From positions 82,368 through 146,367 of the forward strand of contig NZ_BHYK01000010.1 of NCBI RefSeq assembly GCF_003865095.1: DNA of 64,000 nucleotides. The letters run 5' to 3'. The number at the start of each line of letters is the position of its first letter. Position 1 is the stretch's first letter. The position numbers were made by a program, and so were the translations under genes. The DNA is from Clostridium tagluense (GTDB lineage Bacteria; Bacillota; Clostridia; Clostridiales; Clostridiaceae). The notes beneath the pieces are model-generated. The model made no database searches, was not told where the DNA came from, and saw nothing but the letters and a program-made list of their open reading frames with translations. Shown in pieces: positions 16,277 to 24,828 of this stretch.

Positions 16277-16858
16277 TTAGTATTGTTTATGATGAATTCC
16301 TTCATACCAAATTCCAAATTTCCTTATGTATGAATCTTCCTTTAACTCGTCATATATTTTAAAGTCATCTTCACTAAACTCCGCTAGAGTTTTATTAAAC
16401 TTTTCTGGCTTAAAGATGTACCATAGATCAGACCACTTATTTTCATTTTCATTTCCTTTTATACTTTCAGAAATTGTACCAGGTGATTTACTTTCAAAAA
16501 ATTCTAGGTTTATTCCATCATAATATGCCAAGCAAGATTTAAACTCACAATACCTATTGCTTATTCCTTCCATAAGTTTTAATACTCCCTTTATTCCTAT
16601 GGTCTCTAACATGTGATTCACATATGCCTTTGGAAAGCCATTTAGCTCACTTATGAAAAATCCAGAATCCAATGCTATACAAGGTTTTTTTACAATTTTA
16701 TATGCTTGTAAGACCTTTTGTTTAGCTATTTCTTTTATATCATCACTCCTTGGCTCTATAAGGTCTGCATTGTAAGCTAAAACCTTTATGTTTTTCAAAT
16801 CCCTTTGTACTGATGCAATTTTCCCTTTATTACTTGTTACAAAAATAATTTTTTTCAT
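16277..16858 (-). CDS. HAM1/RdgB-like NTP pyrophosphatase, copy 1
   Basis: A 193-residue protein of the non-canonical purine NTP pyrophosphatase family. The family opening is FVTSNKGKIASVQRDL (residues 5-20). CIALDSGFFISELNGFPKAYV at about 60-80 matches the catalytic Asp and loop of RdgB (ALDSG/VLDSGL). The enzyme would hydrolyse ITP/XTP-like nucleotides. It is one of three family members in the window (also 48031 and 62851). They are divergent from each other, so they were probably acquired separately and not by local duplication. Confidence 0.8.
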   Translation of the reverse strand: MKKIIFVTSNKGKIASVQRDLKNIKVLAYNADLIEPRSDDIKEIAKQKVLQAYKIVKKPCIALDSGFFISELNGFPKAYVNHMLETIGIKGVLKLMEGISNRYCEFKSCLAYYDGINLEFFESKSPGTISESIKGNENENKWSDLWYIFKPEKFNKTLAEFSEDDFKIYDELKEDSYIRKFGIWYEGIHHKQY

Positions 16859-16934
16859 TTGTTTAACACCAAGCCCTTCTTAAGGTTTATTAATAGTTGA
16901 TTAGGTAATCATCTCCAAATACTAATAAAACAAA

Positions 16935-17483
16935 TCATAAAATTCTATAATATAAGAGTCTTTCAGTTTCTATTTCCTTATTATCTATAATTTCACTTTT
17001 GTTAAATTTTCCATGCAATTTAAAACCAAGCTTTTCAACACATCTCTGAGAGTTGATATTTTCTGGCTTCACTGTGGCACGTATTCTTGTATAAGTCCCA
17101 TCTAACTTAATTAATTCAATTAAATTATTTACTGCTGTATATATTATACCATGTCCCCAATAATCTTCCTTTAGTGCATATCCGATTGTTAATATACTTG
17201 GTTCCTCTTTTTTTAGAAATCTAATTATCCCAATAAGCTTTTTAGAATGGTTTTCAGAAATACCTAGATATATGTTATTTCCCTCTTTCATTCGTCGGTT
17301 TATTAATTGTATAAACTCCTCTGTATCTTTTATAGAACAGTGAATTTTTCGTACAACGTATTTTGCTATTTTTTCATTACTATATATTTGAAAAAGATCC
17401 TCTTTGTCATCATTGCTTATGTATCTAATTAAATATTTATCAGATACTTTAATTGGTAGCTGATTTTGGATTATACTTAACAT
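16935..17483 (-). CDS. GNAT acetyltransferase, RimJ/RimL type
   Basis: A 182-residue acetyltransferase_3-type GNAT. IKVSDKYLIRYISNDDKEDLFQIYSN is the opening, LTIGYALKEDYWGHGIIYTAVNNLI the acetyl-CoA loop at about residues 94-118, NINSQRCVEKLGFKLHG the closing block. AAGGAGA precedes the ATG. Of the GNATs here it is closest in layout to the RimL-like copies at 4993 and 40227. Substrate unknown. Confidence 0.85.
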   Translation of the reverse strand: MLSIIQNQLPIKVSDKYLIRYISNDDKEDLFQIYSNEKIAKYVVRKIHCSIKDTEEFIQLINRRMKEGNNIYLGISENHSKKLIGIIRFLKKEEPSILTIGYALKEDYWGHGIIYTAVNNLIELIKLDGTYTRIRATVKPENINSQRCVEKLGFKLHGKFNKSEIIDNKEIETERLLYYRIL

Positions 17484-17611
17484 AAGATTCTCCTTTTACA
17501 TTTTTTTTAGCTTTAAAATGTTATCTAATCTGACTAAATACTAATTCATTTGCCGTGTTAACAAAGTCATCCGGTCTCCAATATGCTTTACATTCGAGCC
17601 TCCATAATAAT

Positions 17612-18886
17612 TTATTTAAGTAAACTGGTATTATTACTATCCTTCATATACAAAATTGCATCATACATCTCTCCAAGTATTATATCATCAATGCCCCAAT
17701 CATCAGCTTTATCGTCATATATAGCTCCAATTGAATTATATCTATTTGTTTTTGTTATAAAATTTTTTAAACTTAAACTCTCATTTGATGAAGTGTTTAA
17801 ATCTAAGTAAAACATAGAAATACCTGTTTCTTCAAATAATCTTGCTGCTAAGTCTTTTTTAATTGTCTTATCTACTTCAAATACTTTTAGTTCATAGCTA
17901 TTTATATCCTTTGAATAAAATAGTCCTCTTGAAAATTCAAAACCAATGTTATAATACTTTTCTTTGTACTCATTATGTAGCCAATAGCCTAATTGCCTAT
18001 CCTCACCCATATTCGTAGATATTCCCTTTGAAATATGGTCGTTATGACCTATTATAATTACTTTTCCTTCATTATATTTTTTTTCGTTTTCAATTATCCA
18101 TTTTGTATTTTCATACATAAATTTATCTCTTATATTAAATGTTGTTTCTCTAGCACATTCTATCCAGCCCCTATATACTTCAATACAATGATATACTTCA
18201 CTATACTCTCTTTTTGAACTATTTTTTATGAAATTATTTTTATTATTTCTAAAATATTCCTCTATTTTAGAAATCTTTTCTTTTAAACTCTTATACTTGG
18301 TTTTATTAACTTTTTCATTACAAAAATCCAAATCAACTTTTATCATATTATAATTTTCAAAATTCATCTTTCTAATATAAAAATCAATTACTTCAATAGT
18401 TTTTTCTGAGCCTTGTATATCCATCCCATAAAATCTAACCCTGCTATTTTCATCAGCCTTAATATTATATTCTCTCATCCATTTTACTAATGCTACAGTT
18501 TCCTGAGTTTTAAATACCCATGGAAAACACAATCCTTCACTAACAGCTTCCTCTGCTGTCCCTTCTCCATCTAATATGTATGAATTTATTCTTAAACAAT
18601 AAGCATAACTTTCCTCTAACACTATAGTTCTAAACCCTATTTTTTCAACTAAATGTGAAATGATACTTGTCCTAATATTTTGAAATTCTTTTGTTCCATG
18701 AGTGGCTTCCCCTAGTCCTATAAGTTCTTTGTCTTTTATATATTTATTTAACAAATTAAAATCTAAATCATAATCAATATTTGTACTGGTTTTAATTTTA
18801 ATTAAATTATCTCTGATTGCATTTACAATTTTTATATTATTTTTTAATTTTGGATTATTATTAGTTTTGCTTTTGTTTTCTTCCAT
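17612..18886 (-). CDS. Erythromycin esterase family hydrolase
   Basis: A 424-residue protein of the erythromycin esterase superfamily. The signature LIGLGEATHGTKEF is at residues 55-68 with Glu60 and catalytic-type His63. REYNIKADENSRVRFYGMDIQG is at about 134-155. RDKFMYENTKWI and VIIIGHNDHISKG follow in the second half. EreA/EreB-type enzymes open the macrolactone ring of macrolides. Clostridial and Bacillus relatives also include succinoglycan-biosynthesis-like proteins of unknown substrate, so macrolide resistance is plausible but not shown. Confidence 0.83.
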   Translation of the reverse strand: MEENKSKTNNNPKLKNNIKIVNAIRDNLIKIKTSTNIDYDLDFNLLNKYIKDKELIGLGEATHGTKEFQNIRTSIISHLVEKIGFRTIVLEESYAYCLRINSYILDGEGTAEEAVSEGLCFPWVFKTQETVALVKWMREYNIKADENSRVRFYGMDIQGSEKTIEVIDFYIRKMNFENYNMIKVDLDFCNEKVNKTKYKSLKEKISKIEEYFRNNKNNFIKNSSKREYSEVYHCIEVYRGWIECARETTFNIRDKFMYENTKWIIENEKKYNEGKVIIIGHNDHISKGISTNMGEDRQLGYWLHNEYKEKYYNIGFEFSRGLFYSKDINSYELKVFEVDKTIKKDLAARLFEETGISMFYLDLNTSSNESLSLKNFITKTNRYNSIGAIYDDKADDWGIDDIILGEMYDAILYMKDSNNTSLLK

Positions 18887-18962
18887 AAATTTCGCACCTT
18901 ACTTTCGCTATAATAATAAAATATAATTTATACTAATAACTTTGTACAAAGCTCATTTACCT

Positions 18963-19646
18963 CTAGATTATCTTATCAGCCTTTATAAAATAGCCACTCT
19001 TGTACCAATCCAAAGTTTCTAAACTAACTTTCCAATCCCTTTTTTTTAACTCATCGACTATTTGCTCAGGCAAGAGATTATTTTTCATTCTTTTATTATT
19101 AGAAACATACCATCCCATTTGTCTGATACCTTTAGATACAATATTTGTGATATCATCAAAATACTTTTTTGTATCTTCAATAAACATGAAAACATCTCTA
19201 CTCACTAAATAATCAATTTGTTTAGATTTAAATAGTTTACCGAAATCTTTAATATCCATATTTATAAAGACTATCTTATTTTCAACGTTACACAGCTTTT
19301 CTATACCTTCCTTGCAGGATATATCATTATCAATAGCATATATTTTGTTAGTTTTATCTTCTTTCAGTAGAAATTCACTTAGAAAGCCTCCACCACATCC
19401 TAAATCTATAATCTGACCTTCAATATTTCCAAAATATGAAAGAACCTTTTTGCTATAAAAATTTGCTGCCTTTTTATTATCTATATTTACTCTTTTATTG
19501 CAGCGTGTACATTCAATTGATATTGTAAAATCCACATCATCCCATGGATGGAACTTATTTTGTAAAATGAAACATTCCTGACCACAAGTACAATAATCTC
19601 CCCATAGTACATAACTATGTTCCTTAAACAATTGCAAATCCTCCAA
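18963..19646 (-). CDS. SAM-dependent class I methyltransferase with zinc knuckle
   Basis: A 227-residue protein. Residues about 18-53 contain two Cys pairs (CTCGQEC and CTRCNKR), a likely zinc-binding head. The SAM motif I is IIDLGCGGGFLSEFLL at about 79-94, followed by IYAIDND (acidic residue binding the ribose) and INMDIKDFG. The C-terminal part (LPEQIVDELKKRDWKVSLETLDW) resembles small-molecule or tRNA-modifying methyltransferases. The acceptor is unknown. It is a single gene between unrelated neighbours. Confidence 0.8.
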   Translation of the reverse strand: MEDLQLFKEHSYVLWGDYCTCGQECFILQNKFHPWDDVDFTISIECTRCNKRVNIDNKKAANFYSKKVLSYFGNIEGQIIDLGCGGGFLSEFLLKEDKTNKIYAIDNDISCKEGIEKLCNVENKIVFINMDIKDFGKLFKSKQIDYLVSRDVFMFIEDTKKYFDDITNIVSKGIRQMGWYVSNNKRMKNNLLPEQIVDELKKRDWKVSLETLDWYKSGYFIKADKII

Positions 19647-19753
19647 TCACTATCATTTAATGGATACGGTTTCTATATATAGTATTCGTTATACTTCAAC
19701 AATTAATTTCTTTTAATATATATAATTGTATCTCCTACAAATCCCCTAAAAAA

Positions 19754-20263
19754 TTATAAACATTTTATATATCTTAAATCTTTTAACTCTTTTCCAACAT
19801 TAATAATTCGTGTTGCACCATCATGTATAAAACCCATTTTTTCATAAAACTTCCTTGCACGTGCATTATCTTCAAGTACCCAAAGAATTATATTTTTATA
19901 TCCCTTCTGGTGTAATTCGGTAACTGCCCAATTCATTAATTCTGACCCACTATTCGTACCCCAAAAAGAAGGAAGTAAATATATTCTCCATATCTCTACA
20001 AATGAATCATCTAAGTTCTCATCCTTTGTCTTTCCATATGTCAAAATACCTAGTGGTTTAGCTTCATCATACATGATAACATTAACTGGTTCTCCCTCAG
20101 ATAATTCTCTTAATATTCCCTCTTTTCTTTTTTTTACTGAAAAAACATCCTCTAAGATGTTGTCAGGTACTATATCCTTAAAGGCTACTTTGTAGGACTG
20201 TGAATAGATTAAAGCTAATGAATCAGCATCATCCTGATTTGCATAACGAATATAAGTTGCCAT
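19754..20263 (-). CDS. GNAT acetyltransferase
   Basis: A 169-residue GNAT with IRYANQDDADSLALIYSQSY at the N-terminus, VEIWRIYLLPSFWGTNSGSELMNWAV as the acetyl-CoA strand and loop at about residues 88-113, and VLEDNARARKFYEKMGF as the C-terminal block. The loop reads WGTNSG instead of the usual W-G-x-G-x-G, so cofactor contacts may be altered. GAGGGGA is at the start. A monocistronic cassette; substrate unknown. Confidence 0.83.
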   Translation of the reverse strand: MATYIRYANQDDADSLALIYSQSYKVAFKDIVPDNILEDVFSVKKRKEGILRELSEGEPVNVIMYDEAKPLGILTYGKTKDENLDDSFVEIWRIYLLPSFWGTNSGSELMNWAVTELHQKGYKNIILWVLEDNARARKFYEKMGFIHDGATRIINVGKELKDLRYIKCL

Positions 20264-20327
20264 TTGTTATCCCCTCTCATCTAAAAATACCTTGTCATTA
20301 TTAGTTTTGTTCTAAAATTTATATATT

Positions 20328-20447
20328 TTAGTATACAGTGTAAATTCCTCTATCAGCATTAGTAGAGGCAAATTTATAATCAGTACATACCTGCCTTGAA
20401 ATTTTAACTACATCATCTGTTTTCATTAGTTCATCTACCAATAAAAC
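20328..20447 (-). pseudogene. Possible gene remnant (unidentified)
   Basis: On the minus strand an open stretch of about 39 codons reads VLLVDELMKTDDVVKISRQV and on to NADRGIYTVY with a stop. It has no start codon with a binding site at a sensible place, and I do not recognise a family. It may be the 3' end of a decayed gene, in line with the other fragments in this region. The remaining part of 20264-20538 is leader for the next plus-strand gene. Confidence 0.3.
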
Positions 20448-20538
20448 CCGTTTATTACTGATTTATATTATTGAATACCTGTAAAGATAATGTTATAATA
20501 CTTTACAAGTATAAATATTTAGTAGGGTGGTGAATTAT

Positions 20539-20841
20539 TTGGAAAAAGAAATATTAGATTTATTAAAACAAATGAATAAAAAATTAGATGCACATACCCT
20601 AAAGCTAGATACACATACTCAGATGTTAGATACACATACTCAGATGTTAGATGAACATACTCAGATATTAAGAGCATTAGAGCATTTAGCGCAAGTAAAT
20701 AAATCTGAACATGATAGAATGTTTAATGATATAGCACATCTCAAAGGTGAAACAGAAGCAATGAGAAAAGATTTAGCAACAGTTGAAATAGTCACAGCCA
20801 GAAATATGGAAAATATAGCTCATTTGAAGTTAATTAAATAA
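20539..20841 (+). CDS. Coiled-coil protein with heptad HT repeats
   Basis: A 100-residue helical protein. After EKEILDLLKQMNKKLD comes a run of exact heptads (LDAHTLK, LDTHTQM twice, LDEHTQI) with a Leu every seventh residue, then a second helix ending EIVTARNMENIAHLK. The DNA under the heptads is a 21-bp tandem repeat (about 20601-20670). A TTG start at 20539 is chosen 8 nt after AGGGTGG; a GTG at 20527 overlaps that site. It probably forms a homotrimeric or tetrameric coiled coil; function unknown. A related small coiled-coil gene lies at 52673. Confidence 0.7.
   Translation: MEKEILDLLKQMNKKLDAHTLKLDTHTQMLDTHTQMLDEHTQILRALEHLAQVNKSEHDRMFNDIAHLKGETEAMRKDLATVEIVTARNMENIAHLKLIK
20601..20670 (+). 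repeat. 21-bp tandem repeat inside the coiled-coil gene
   Basis: About three copies of a 21-bp unit around TTAGATACACATACTCAGATG, each encoding one and a half heptads (LDTHTQM). Copy number could change by slippage without breaking the frame. Confidence 0.7.
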
Positions 20842-20928
20842 ATTTTCCAACAAGCTTATTCAAATTACATTAGCAAAGGCAGCTAGAACTTGGCGAATCA
20901 TTGAAGCTTAAAAAAGAATAAAACAGGA

Positions 20929-20958
20929 GAGAATCGTCAGAATAAAATGACGGTTCTC
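20929..20958. terminator. Bidirectional terminator
   Basis: GAGAATCGTCA (20929-20939) pairs with TGACGGTTCTC (20948-20958) with one wobble, A-run before and T-run after, between convergent genes. Confidence 0.8.
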
Positions 20959-20994
20959 TTTTCTGTTCACTTCAAGCCAACTTATACAACCGCT

Positions 20995-21684
20995 TTAAAT
21001 AAAACTGGAGATTAATTTAGGCAAAATACTTTTCAGCAATTTTTCCATTACTTTAGGAGTATTAACCCTATAATCAATTCCTTGATTTACATCTGAATTT
21101 TCATCTTCAATAACAGGAATATCAGTTATACCCCTTACAATACAGCATTTCACGTTATTTAAGTCACATATAAATGCAATAGCTCCTGACTCCCAATCAG
21201 CACATAATACATTTTGTTTTATGAGTTTGTCTAATGATTCTAGGTTTAGATCCTGGTCTGCTGTGGCTATAATTCCTTCATATACCTTGTCTGAAAAAGC
21301 ATTAAAATCAATCCATGAGTTATCTATTAAGGTAACCAAAGGTTCATAAAATAAAGATCTTTCCTTTCCCATTTTAGCAATGCAATCATATTGGACAGTT
21401 TTATTTGCAATAACTACATCTAATATATGTAGATTTTTTGCTACTCCTCCACATGTGCCAAGAACAAAATTTATAGTAGGCTTCCAATTGTCTATTGCAA
21501 ATTGACAAGCTGCAGATGACCTTGTCTTTGTAGCTCCACTATGATAAAAGATACACTCTTGGTTTGATATATTGAAATTAATATATTCACCGAAAGGATA
21601 TTGATTTACAATACCAAAATCTATACATAATATTTCTTTAAGTGCTTTCCATTCTCGTTTTGAGCAAATCTGTATACATATCAT
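20995..21684 (-). CDS. Phosphorylase-superfamily nucleosidase (MTA/SAH nucleosidase-like)
   Basis: A 229-residue PNP/UDP phosphorylase-fold protein. FHSGATKTRSSAACQFAIDNW near residues 47-68, NFVLGTCGGVAKNLHILDVVIANKT (the G-G-loop typical of nucleosidases) at about 72-97, and VLCADWESGAIAFICDLNN with the E-x-G/A specificity block at about 159-177, then CCIVRGITDIP. Such enzymes cleave the glycosidic bond of 5'-methylthioadenosine, SAH or related nucleosides. It ends 25 bp upstream of where the nucleotidyltransferase gene begins its 3' end, so they are likely co-transcribed. Confidence 0.8.
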   Translation of the reverse strand: MICIQICSKREWKALKEILCIDFGIVNQYPFGEYINFNISNQECIFYHSGATKTRSSAACQFAIDNWKPTINFVLGTCGGVAKNLHILDVVIANKTVQYDCIAKMGKERSLFYEPLVTLIDNSWIDFNAFSDKVYEGIIATADQDLNLESLDKLIKQNVLCADWESGAIAFICDLNNVKCCIVRGITDIPVIEDENSDVNQGIDYRVNTPKVMEKLLKSILPKLISSFI

Positions 21685-21709
21685 TATTTACACCCTCCAT
21701 CTCTATACT

Positions 21710-22363
21710 TTAAAATTCTTTAAAAAGATTATAAAATAGAACCTTTATCTGTGAATCAACTTCAAATCTTTTACAAAGTTCATTAAAGATACACTGTATA
21801 TCATCTTCAAAGTTGTCATTAAATTTCAAATTATTAATATTTAAAGTGTCAAGATTCTCTTTAATTTCTAATAAAAAATTATATGCACTATCAGTTTTAT
21901 TAGATAGATACTTAATAACCCCTTTATGTAGTAGCCTTAATACCCTATACCAAGTAGGCCTATTGGGCATATAATCTGATGTGACTCCCCTTCTAATAAC
22001 TGATTCGTCACTAACTATATAGTTTTTATCATATTTTAAAAGAACTTTGCTGTTTATAAGATCTTCTTGTGATATTGCTCCTCTGATATCTAAATCCACG
22101 GAGATATTATTTGGATAGACCAAAATTAATATTCCTTTAGGGTTTTCTGTAAAATTAGTCATTATAGGTTTATCATAAAGAGTAATTAGTTCATCAACTT
22201 CACTCCTTGTAATATCTCCTAAAATTATCAAGTCAATATCAGAGTATTTTGTTGCTACATCCTTTGCTAAAGAACCTTTCAATATCATAGAAAACTGATT
22301 TTTCTCACAGAACCTATAAACAGATTCTATGTAATTTTTATGATTTAATGATGGGTAACTCAT
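21710..22363 (-). CDS. Nucleotidyltransferase-fold protein
   Basis: A 217-residue Pol-beta-type nucleotidyltransferase. The hallmark G-S-x(9-13)-D-x-D is at about residues 30-44 (LKGSLAKDVATKYSDIDLIIL). A third acidic residue appears in SVDLDIRG at about 88-95. The family includes aminoglycoside adenylyltransferases and MNT-type antitoxins. There is no HEPN gene adjacent, so it is not an obvious toxin-antitoxin pair. Antibiotic or small-molecule adenylylation is a reasonable guess. It lies just upstream of the nucleosidase in the same direction. Confidence 0.78.
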   Translation of the reverse strand: MSYPSLNHKNYIESVYRFCEKNQFSMILKGSLAKDVATKYSDIDLIILGDITRSEVDELITLYDKPIMTNFTENPKGILILVYPNNISVDLDIRGAISQEDLINSKVLLKYDKNYIVSDESVIRRGVTSDYMPNRPTWYRVLRLLHKGVIKYLSNKTDSAYNFLLEIKENLDTLNINNLKFNDNFEDDIQCIFNELCKRFEVDSQIKVLFYNLFKEF

Positions 22364-22416
22364 ATGAAACTCCCCCTTAACCGGAATATACCTATTTTTT
22401 TTCCCATTTAATTTCG

Positions 22417-22470
22417 CCTATCCGATAAATCTAAGTTGCCGCAATGCTTCTCCCTTCGGATTTTCCATAG
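22417..22470 (-). repeat. GC-richer interrupted hairpin
   Basis: CTAT and TCCGAT (22418-22426) pair with TCGGAT and ATAG (22456-22470), two helices separated by a bulge, around a 29-nt loop. It stands out from the AT-rich surroundings and fills the gap between two unrelated genes. Its shape (outer and inner paired boxes) recalls attC sites, but the core bases do not fit the consensus. Confidence 0.35.
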
Positions 22471-22476
22471 ATTGTT

Positions 22477-23046
22477 TTATTTATCAATATTTTCAACCCA
22501 CCCACACCACTTAAAATCTTTATAAAAATCAACTTCAATGATTCCACAATATGGAATCTCATTATGATATTTAAACTGTCTCATTACAACACCATGGGTT
22601 ACCACAATTATTTTTTCATAGCCCAAATACTTTTCTAAACCTTTAAAAGATCTGCTTGCAACTACACTAAGTTTTTCCCAACTTTTTTTATCCTCATTAG
22701 TATATTCACCTTTACAACAAGTGCATTCGTCACTAGCAATTTTAACTTCCTCATCAGATACATTGTTAAAGGCTAAATCGGGTACCCACTCATGAATGTC
22801 AACCTCAATACTTATATCAAGTGACCTTTCTTTTGAAATGATTGCTGCGGTTTGTAATGCTCTAGTATACGGTGAGGATACAATAAGGCTCGCTCCCTGT
22901 AATCTCTTATCTTTAGCAACATTCATAGCTTGGTCTATTCCTTTAGGTGTAAGCTGAGCCAAATCTATACCATGTCCCTTGAAGCTTCGCTCCGTTACTA
23001 AACTATAGTCTGGTTCACCATGTCGTATTAGTATAAGTTTTGTCAT
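22477..23046 (-). CDS. Histidine phosphatase (phosphoglycerate mutase-like)
   Basis: A 189-residue histidine phosphatase. The catalytic LIRHGEPDYS is at residues 5-14 (His8 is the phospho-acceptor), the conserved SSPYTRALQTAAI is at about 60-72, and the second histidine is in VVTHGVVM. The substrate is a phosphomonoester of unknown identity. ATG 23046 is chosen because GAGGGGGAGAAG lies just upstream; the longer in-frame start has no binding site. Cys-Thr-Cys-Cys at about 110-113 (CTCCKGE) is an unusual insertion. Confidence 0.85.
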   Translation of the reverse strand: MTKLILIRHGEPDYSLVTERSFKGHGIDLAQLTPKGIDQAMNVAKDKRLQGASLIVSSPYTRALQTAAIISKERSLDISIEVDIHEWVPDLAFNNVSDEEVKIASDECTCCKGEYTNEDKKSWEKLSVVASRSFKGLEKYLGYEKIIVVTHGVVMRQFKYHNEIPYCGIIEVDFYKDFKWCGWVENIDK

Positions 23047-23127
23047 TGTACTTCTCCCCCTCTTTACGCTAAGTAATATAAAATACACCAACTGCAATGT
23101 TCTTATATCTTTTTAGGTACAGTTACT

Positions 23128-23952
23128 TTAATTAAGAAACTCAAAAGCATATTCTCCATACCTTTCAAAGCCCATAGATTCATATACTTTCATTGCAGCA
23201 ATATTTGATATCGATGTTGCTAACACAGGAGTTTTTTTTTGTTGAATAGTAAGTTCTATCATATGACCAATTATCTCTTTTCCCAATCCTTTGTTTCTAT
23301 AAGCCTTATCAATATAAACACTTGTGATTTCTGCAAAATTATTAGTTTTTCCTATAAACCTTGCCATTCCTATAGGATTGTTTTTGTATTCTAGTAAATA
23401 AACTCCAGTTTTCATTTTTGCTAATATTTTTTCTGTGTTAGTAATAGTTTTAATCTCTTCTTCTGTTTCTGCCTCAAAAAAACATGCTGTAAACTGTTTA
23501 ACTTTTTCTAAATCTTTACTACCTAAATTTGCAAGTCTAATTTTACTTTGAAATTTCATAGGTATATTTTTATATTTTTCAATATTTAATTTATAGAATA
23601 TGTTAGGGGTTATAGTTTTTTTGTATGCTAATATTTTAAATATACTATTTATATCTTCTAGCTTCCCTGCTAATAGAGTTTTCTCACTGTTTAACCCCTT
23701 AATCTTACAGACGATGTCCTTTAATCCATCTTTTGATGTATACGAAAAGTTGGTTAAATCTGAATTTCCATCATTTTTTGTATGTAAGACATCAATTACT
23801 ACTTCTTCAGTTTCATTGATATATAATTCACCTAAATTATCTGGATTATTTTGAATTAATTCAATCAATATAGCATTATAAATTTCATCACAATACAAGA
23901 ATTCTAATATTTTTTTCTTTAAACAATCTGTAATAATACTTATCTTTTTCAT
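23128..23952 (-). CDS. GNAT acetyltransferase with N-terminal extension
   Basis: A 274-residue protein. The last about 140 residues are a GNAT: FAEITSVYIDKAYRNKGLGKEIIGHMI (acetyl-CoA loop R-N-K-G-L-G) and TSISNIAAMKVYESMGF. The first about 130 residues are a second, degenerate GNAT-like or unrelated domain, a layout known from several Firmicute acetyltransferases. The start is unusual: a run of ten G (minus strand) serves as the ribosome binding region, followed by a 3-codon open frame ATG TTA ATA TGA that overlaps the gene's ATG. Slippage in the G-run could vary translation. Confidence 0.8.
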   Translation of the reverse strand: MKKISIITDCLKKKILEFLYCDEIYNAILIELIQNNPDNLGELYINETEEVVIDVLHTKNDGNSDLTNFSYTSKDGLKDIVCKIKGLNSEKTLLAGKLEDINSIFKILAYKKTITPNIFYKLNIEKYKNIPMKFQSKIRLANLGSKDLEKVKQFTACFFEAETEEEIKTITNTEKILAKMKTGVYLLEYKNNPIGMARFIGKTNNFAEITSVYIDKAYRNKGLGKEIIGHMIELTIQQKKTPVLATSISNIAAMKVYESMGFERYGEYAFEFLN

Positions 23953-23960
23953 ATTAACAT

Positions 23961-23970
23961 CCCCCCCCCC
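23961..23970 (-). repeat. Homopolymer of ten C (G on coding strand) at a translation start
   Basis: Ten identical bases occupy exactly the ribosome-binding position of the GNAT at 23952. Homopolymer G tracts are typical slipped-strand (phase-variable) sites. Confidence 0.75.
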
Positions 23971-23982
23971 AATTTAAAAATC

Positions 23983-24131
23983 TTAAAATTCAAATCTTAC
24001 TATTCTATGAATTCTTGTAAATCCTGATTTTTCAAGTATTTTCTTTGATGCATAATTATTATATCCACATATAGGTACTAAATCATTACTGATACAATGT
24101 TCTTTTAGTTTAGAAATAATTAGGTGCATAC
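23983..24131 (-). pseudogene. C-terminal fragment of a GNAT gene
   Basis: The minus-strand frame reads HLIISKLKEHCISNDLVPIC, GYNNYASKKILEKSGFTRIH and ends RIVRFEF. The N-A-S-x-K-I-L-E-K-S-G-F block is the standard GNAT C-terminus. The N-terminal two thirds are missing and a stop codon lies in frame just upstream (about 24140), so it is a remnant. Confidence 0.75.
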
Positions 24132-24246
24132 GTCTTTATTTCTCTGCCCTTTTGATTACTTCTATCATATAAATCTCAACTATTTTTCTGTTGAAATTTT
24201 CTCCGAATTTTACCGAGTCCACACATTGCCGCATACTTTCAGTACC

Positions 24247-24307
24247 ATTGTGCGCTATATTAACCCTTAGGAGACGACTTCAAGGGTTACCCATTGGTGT
24301 GCAACAA
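24247..24307. repeat. Structured GC-richer segment (two-stem hairpin)
   Basis: TAACCCTT (24261-24268) pairs perfectly with AAGGGTTA (24282-24289). An outer helix pairs TTGTGCGC (about 24248-24255) with GTGTGCAA (24298-24305) using wobbles. Upstream, 24150-24245 can be read on the minus strand as the end of another decayed gene (ends IEVIKRAEK-stop) that I cannot identify. It separates two unrelated genes. Confidence 0.4.
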
Positions 24308-24366
24308 CGAACTGGCATACATTGCTATCAACAATGAAATAGTACCCTGGTTAATACTTTCTAACG

Positions 24367-24828
24367 TTAGAATGGTATATCATCATCTTCGCTGGTATAC
24401 AGTATAATATCCTGAGAGGAAAAATCCTCTTCTGTTTCATATTTATCTATTTCACATTCTTCCCATGATATCCCATACGATGCTCCCCCTGAAGTATAGC
24501 CTGCAATATAATAAAATGTATCATCTGAATTAGAATATGTCTCTGCTATCTTTTTTTCTTTCTGTAGCTGTCTTTGTTGTTCTTTAACTTTTTTTTGACC
24601 CTCTAAAGTTCCATTTAATTGATTCACATAATCAGGATTAATTTTATATCCAAGCATTTGCAACTCATTGATAGCACATATCTTATCTACAGCAAAGTGT
24701 TTACTGTATCCTTTTATAATATTTTCACCTTCATACTTTGGTATCCAATGTTCTGCAGCAAGAAGTCTTGAAGCTCTATCTAATCTTTTATGTCTAGGAA
24801 TATTTGATTTTTTTTTACTTTTATTCAT
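24367..24828 (-). CDS. Conserved hypothetical protein (rrp5-annotated type)
   Basis: A 153-residue soluble protein. Basic N-terminus (KSKKKSNIPRHKRLDRASR), then AAEHWIPKYEGENIIKGYSKHFAVDKICAINELQ, a charged coiled segment (GQKKVKEQQRQLQKEKK), and a closing DTFYYIAGYTSGGASYGISWEE. I recall proteins of this shape in Firmicutes, often annotated as rRNA biogenesis or hypothetical, with no demonstrated role. The HFAVDKICAINELQMLG portion may be an HTH. The ATG at 24828 follows GGAGAT; a start five codons earlier overlaps that site. Confidence 0.6.
   Translation of the reverse strand: MNKSKKKSNIPRHKRLDRASRLLAAEHWIPKYEGENIIKGYSKHFAVDKICAINELQMLGYKINPDYVNQLNGTLEGQKKVKEQQRQLQKEKKIAETYSNSDDTFYYIAGYTSGGASYGISWEECEIDKYETEEDFSSQDIILYTSEDDDIPF

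Noticed and set aside
21710..22363. Nucleotidyltransferase as half of an MNT-HEPN toxin-antitoxin pair
   Set aside because: No HEPN-type gene on either side; the neighbours are a nucleosidase and a histidine phosphatase.
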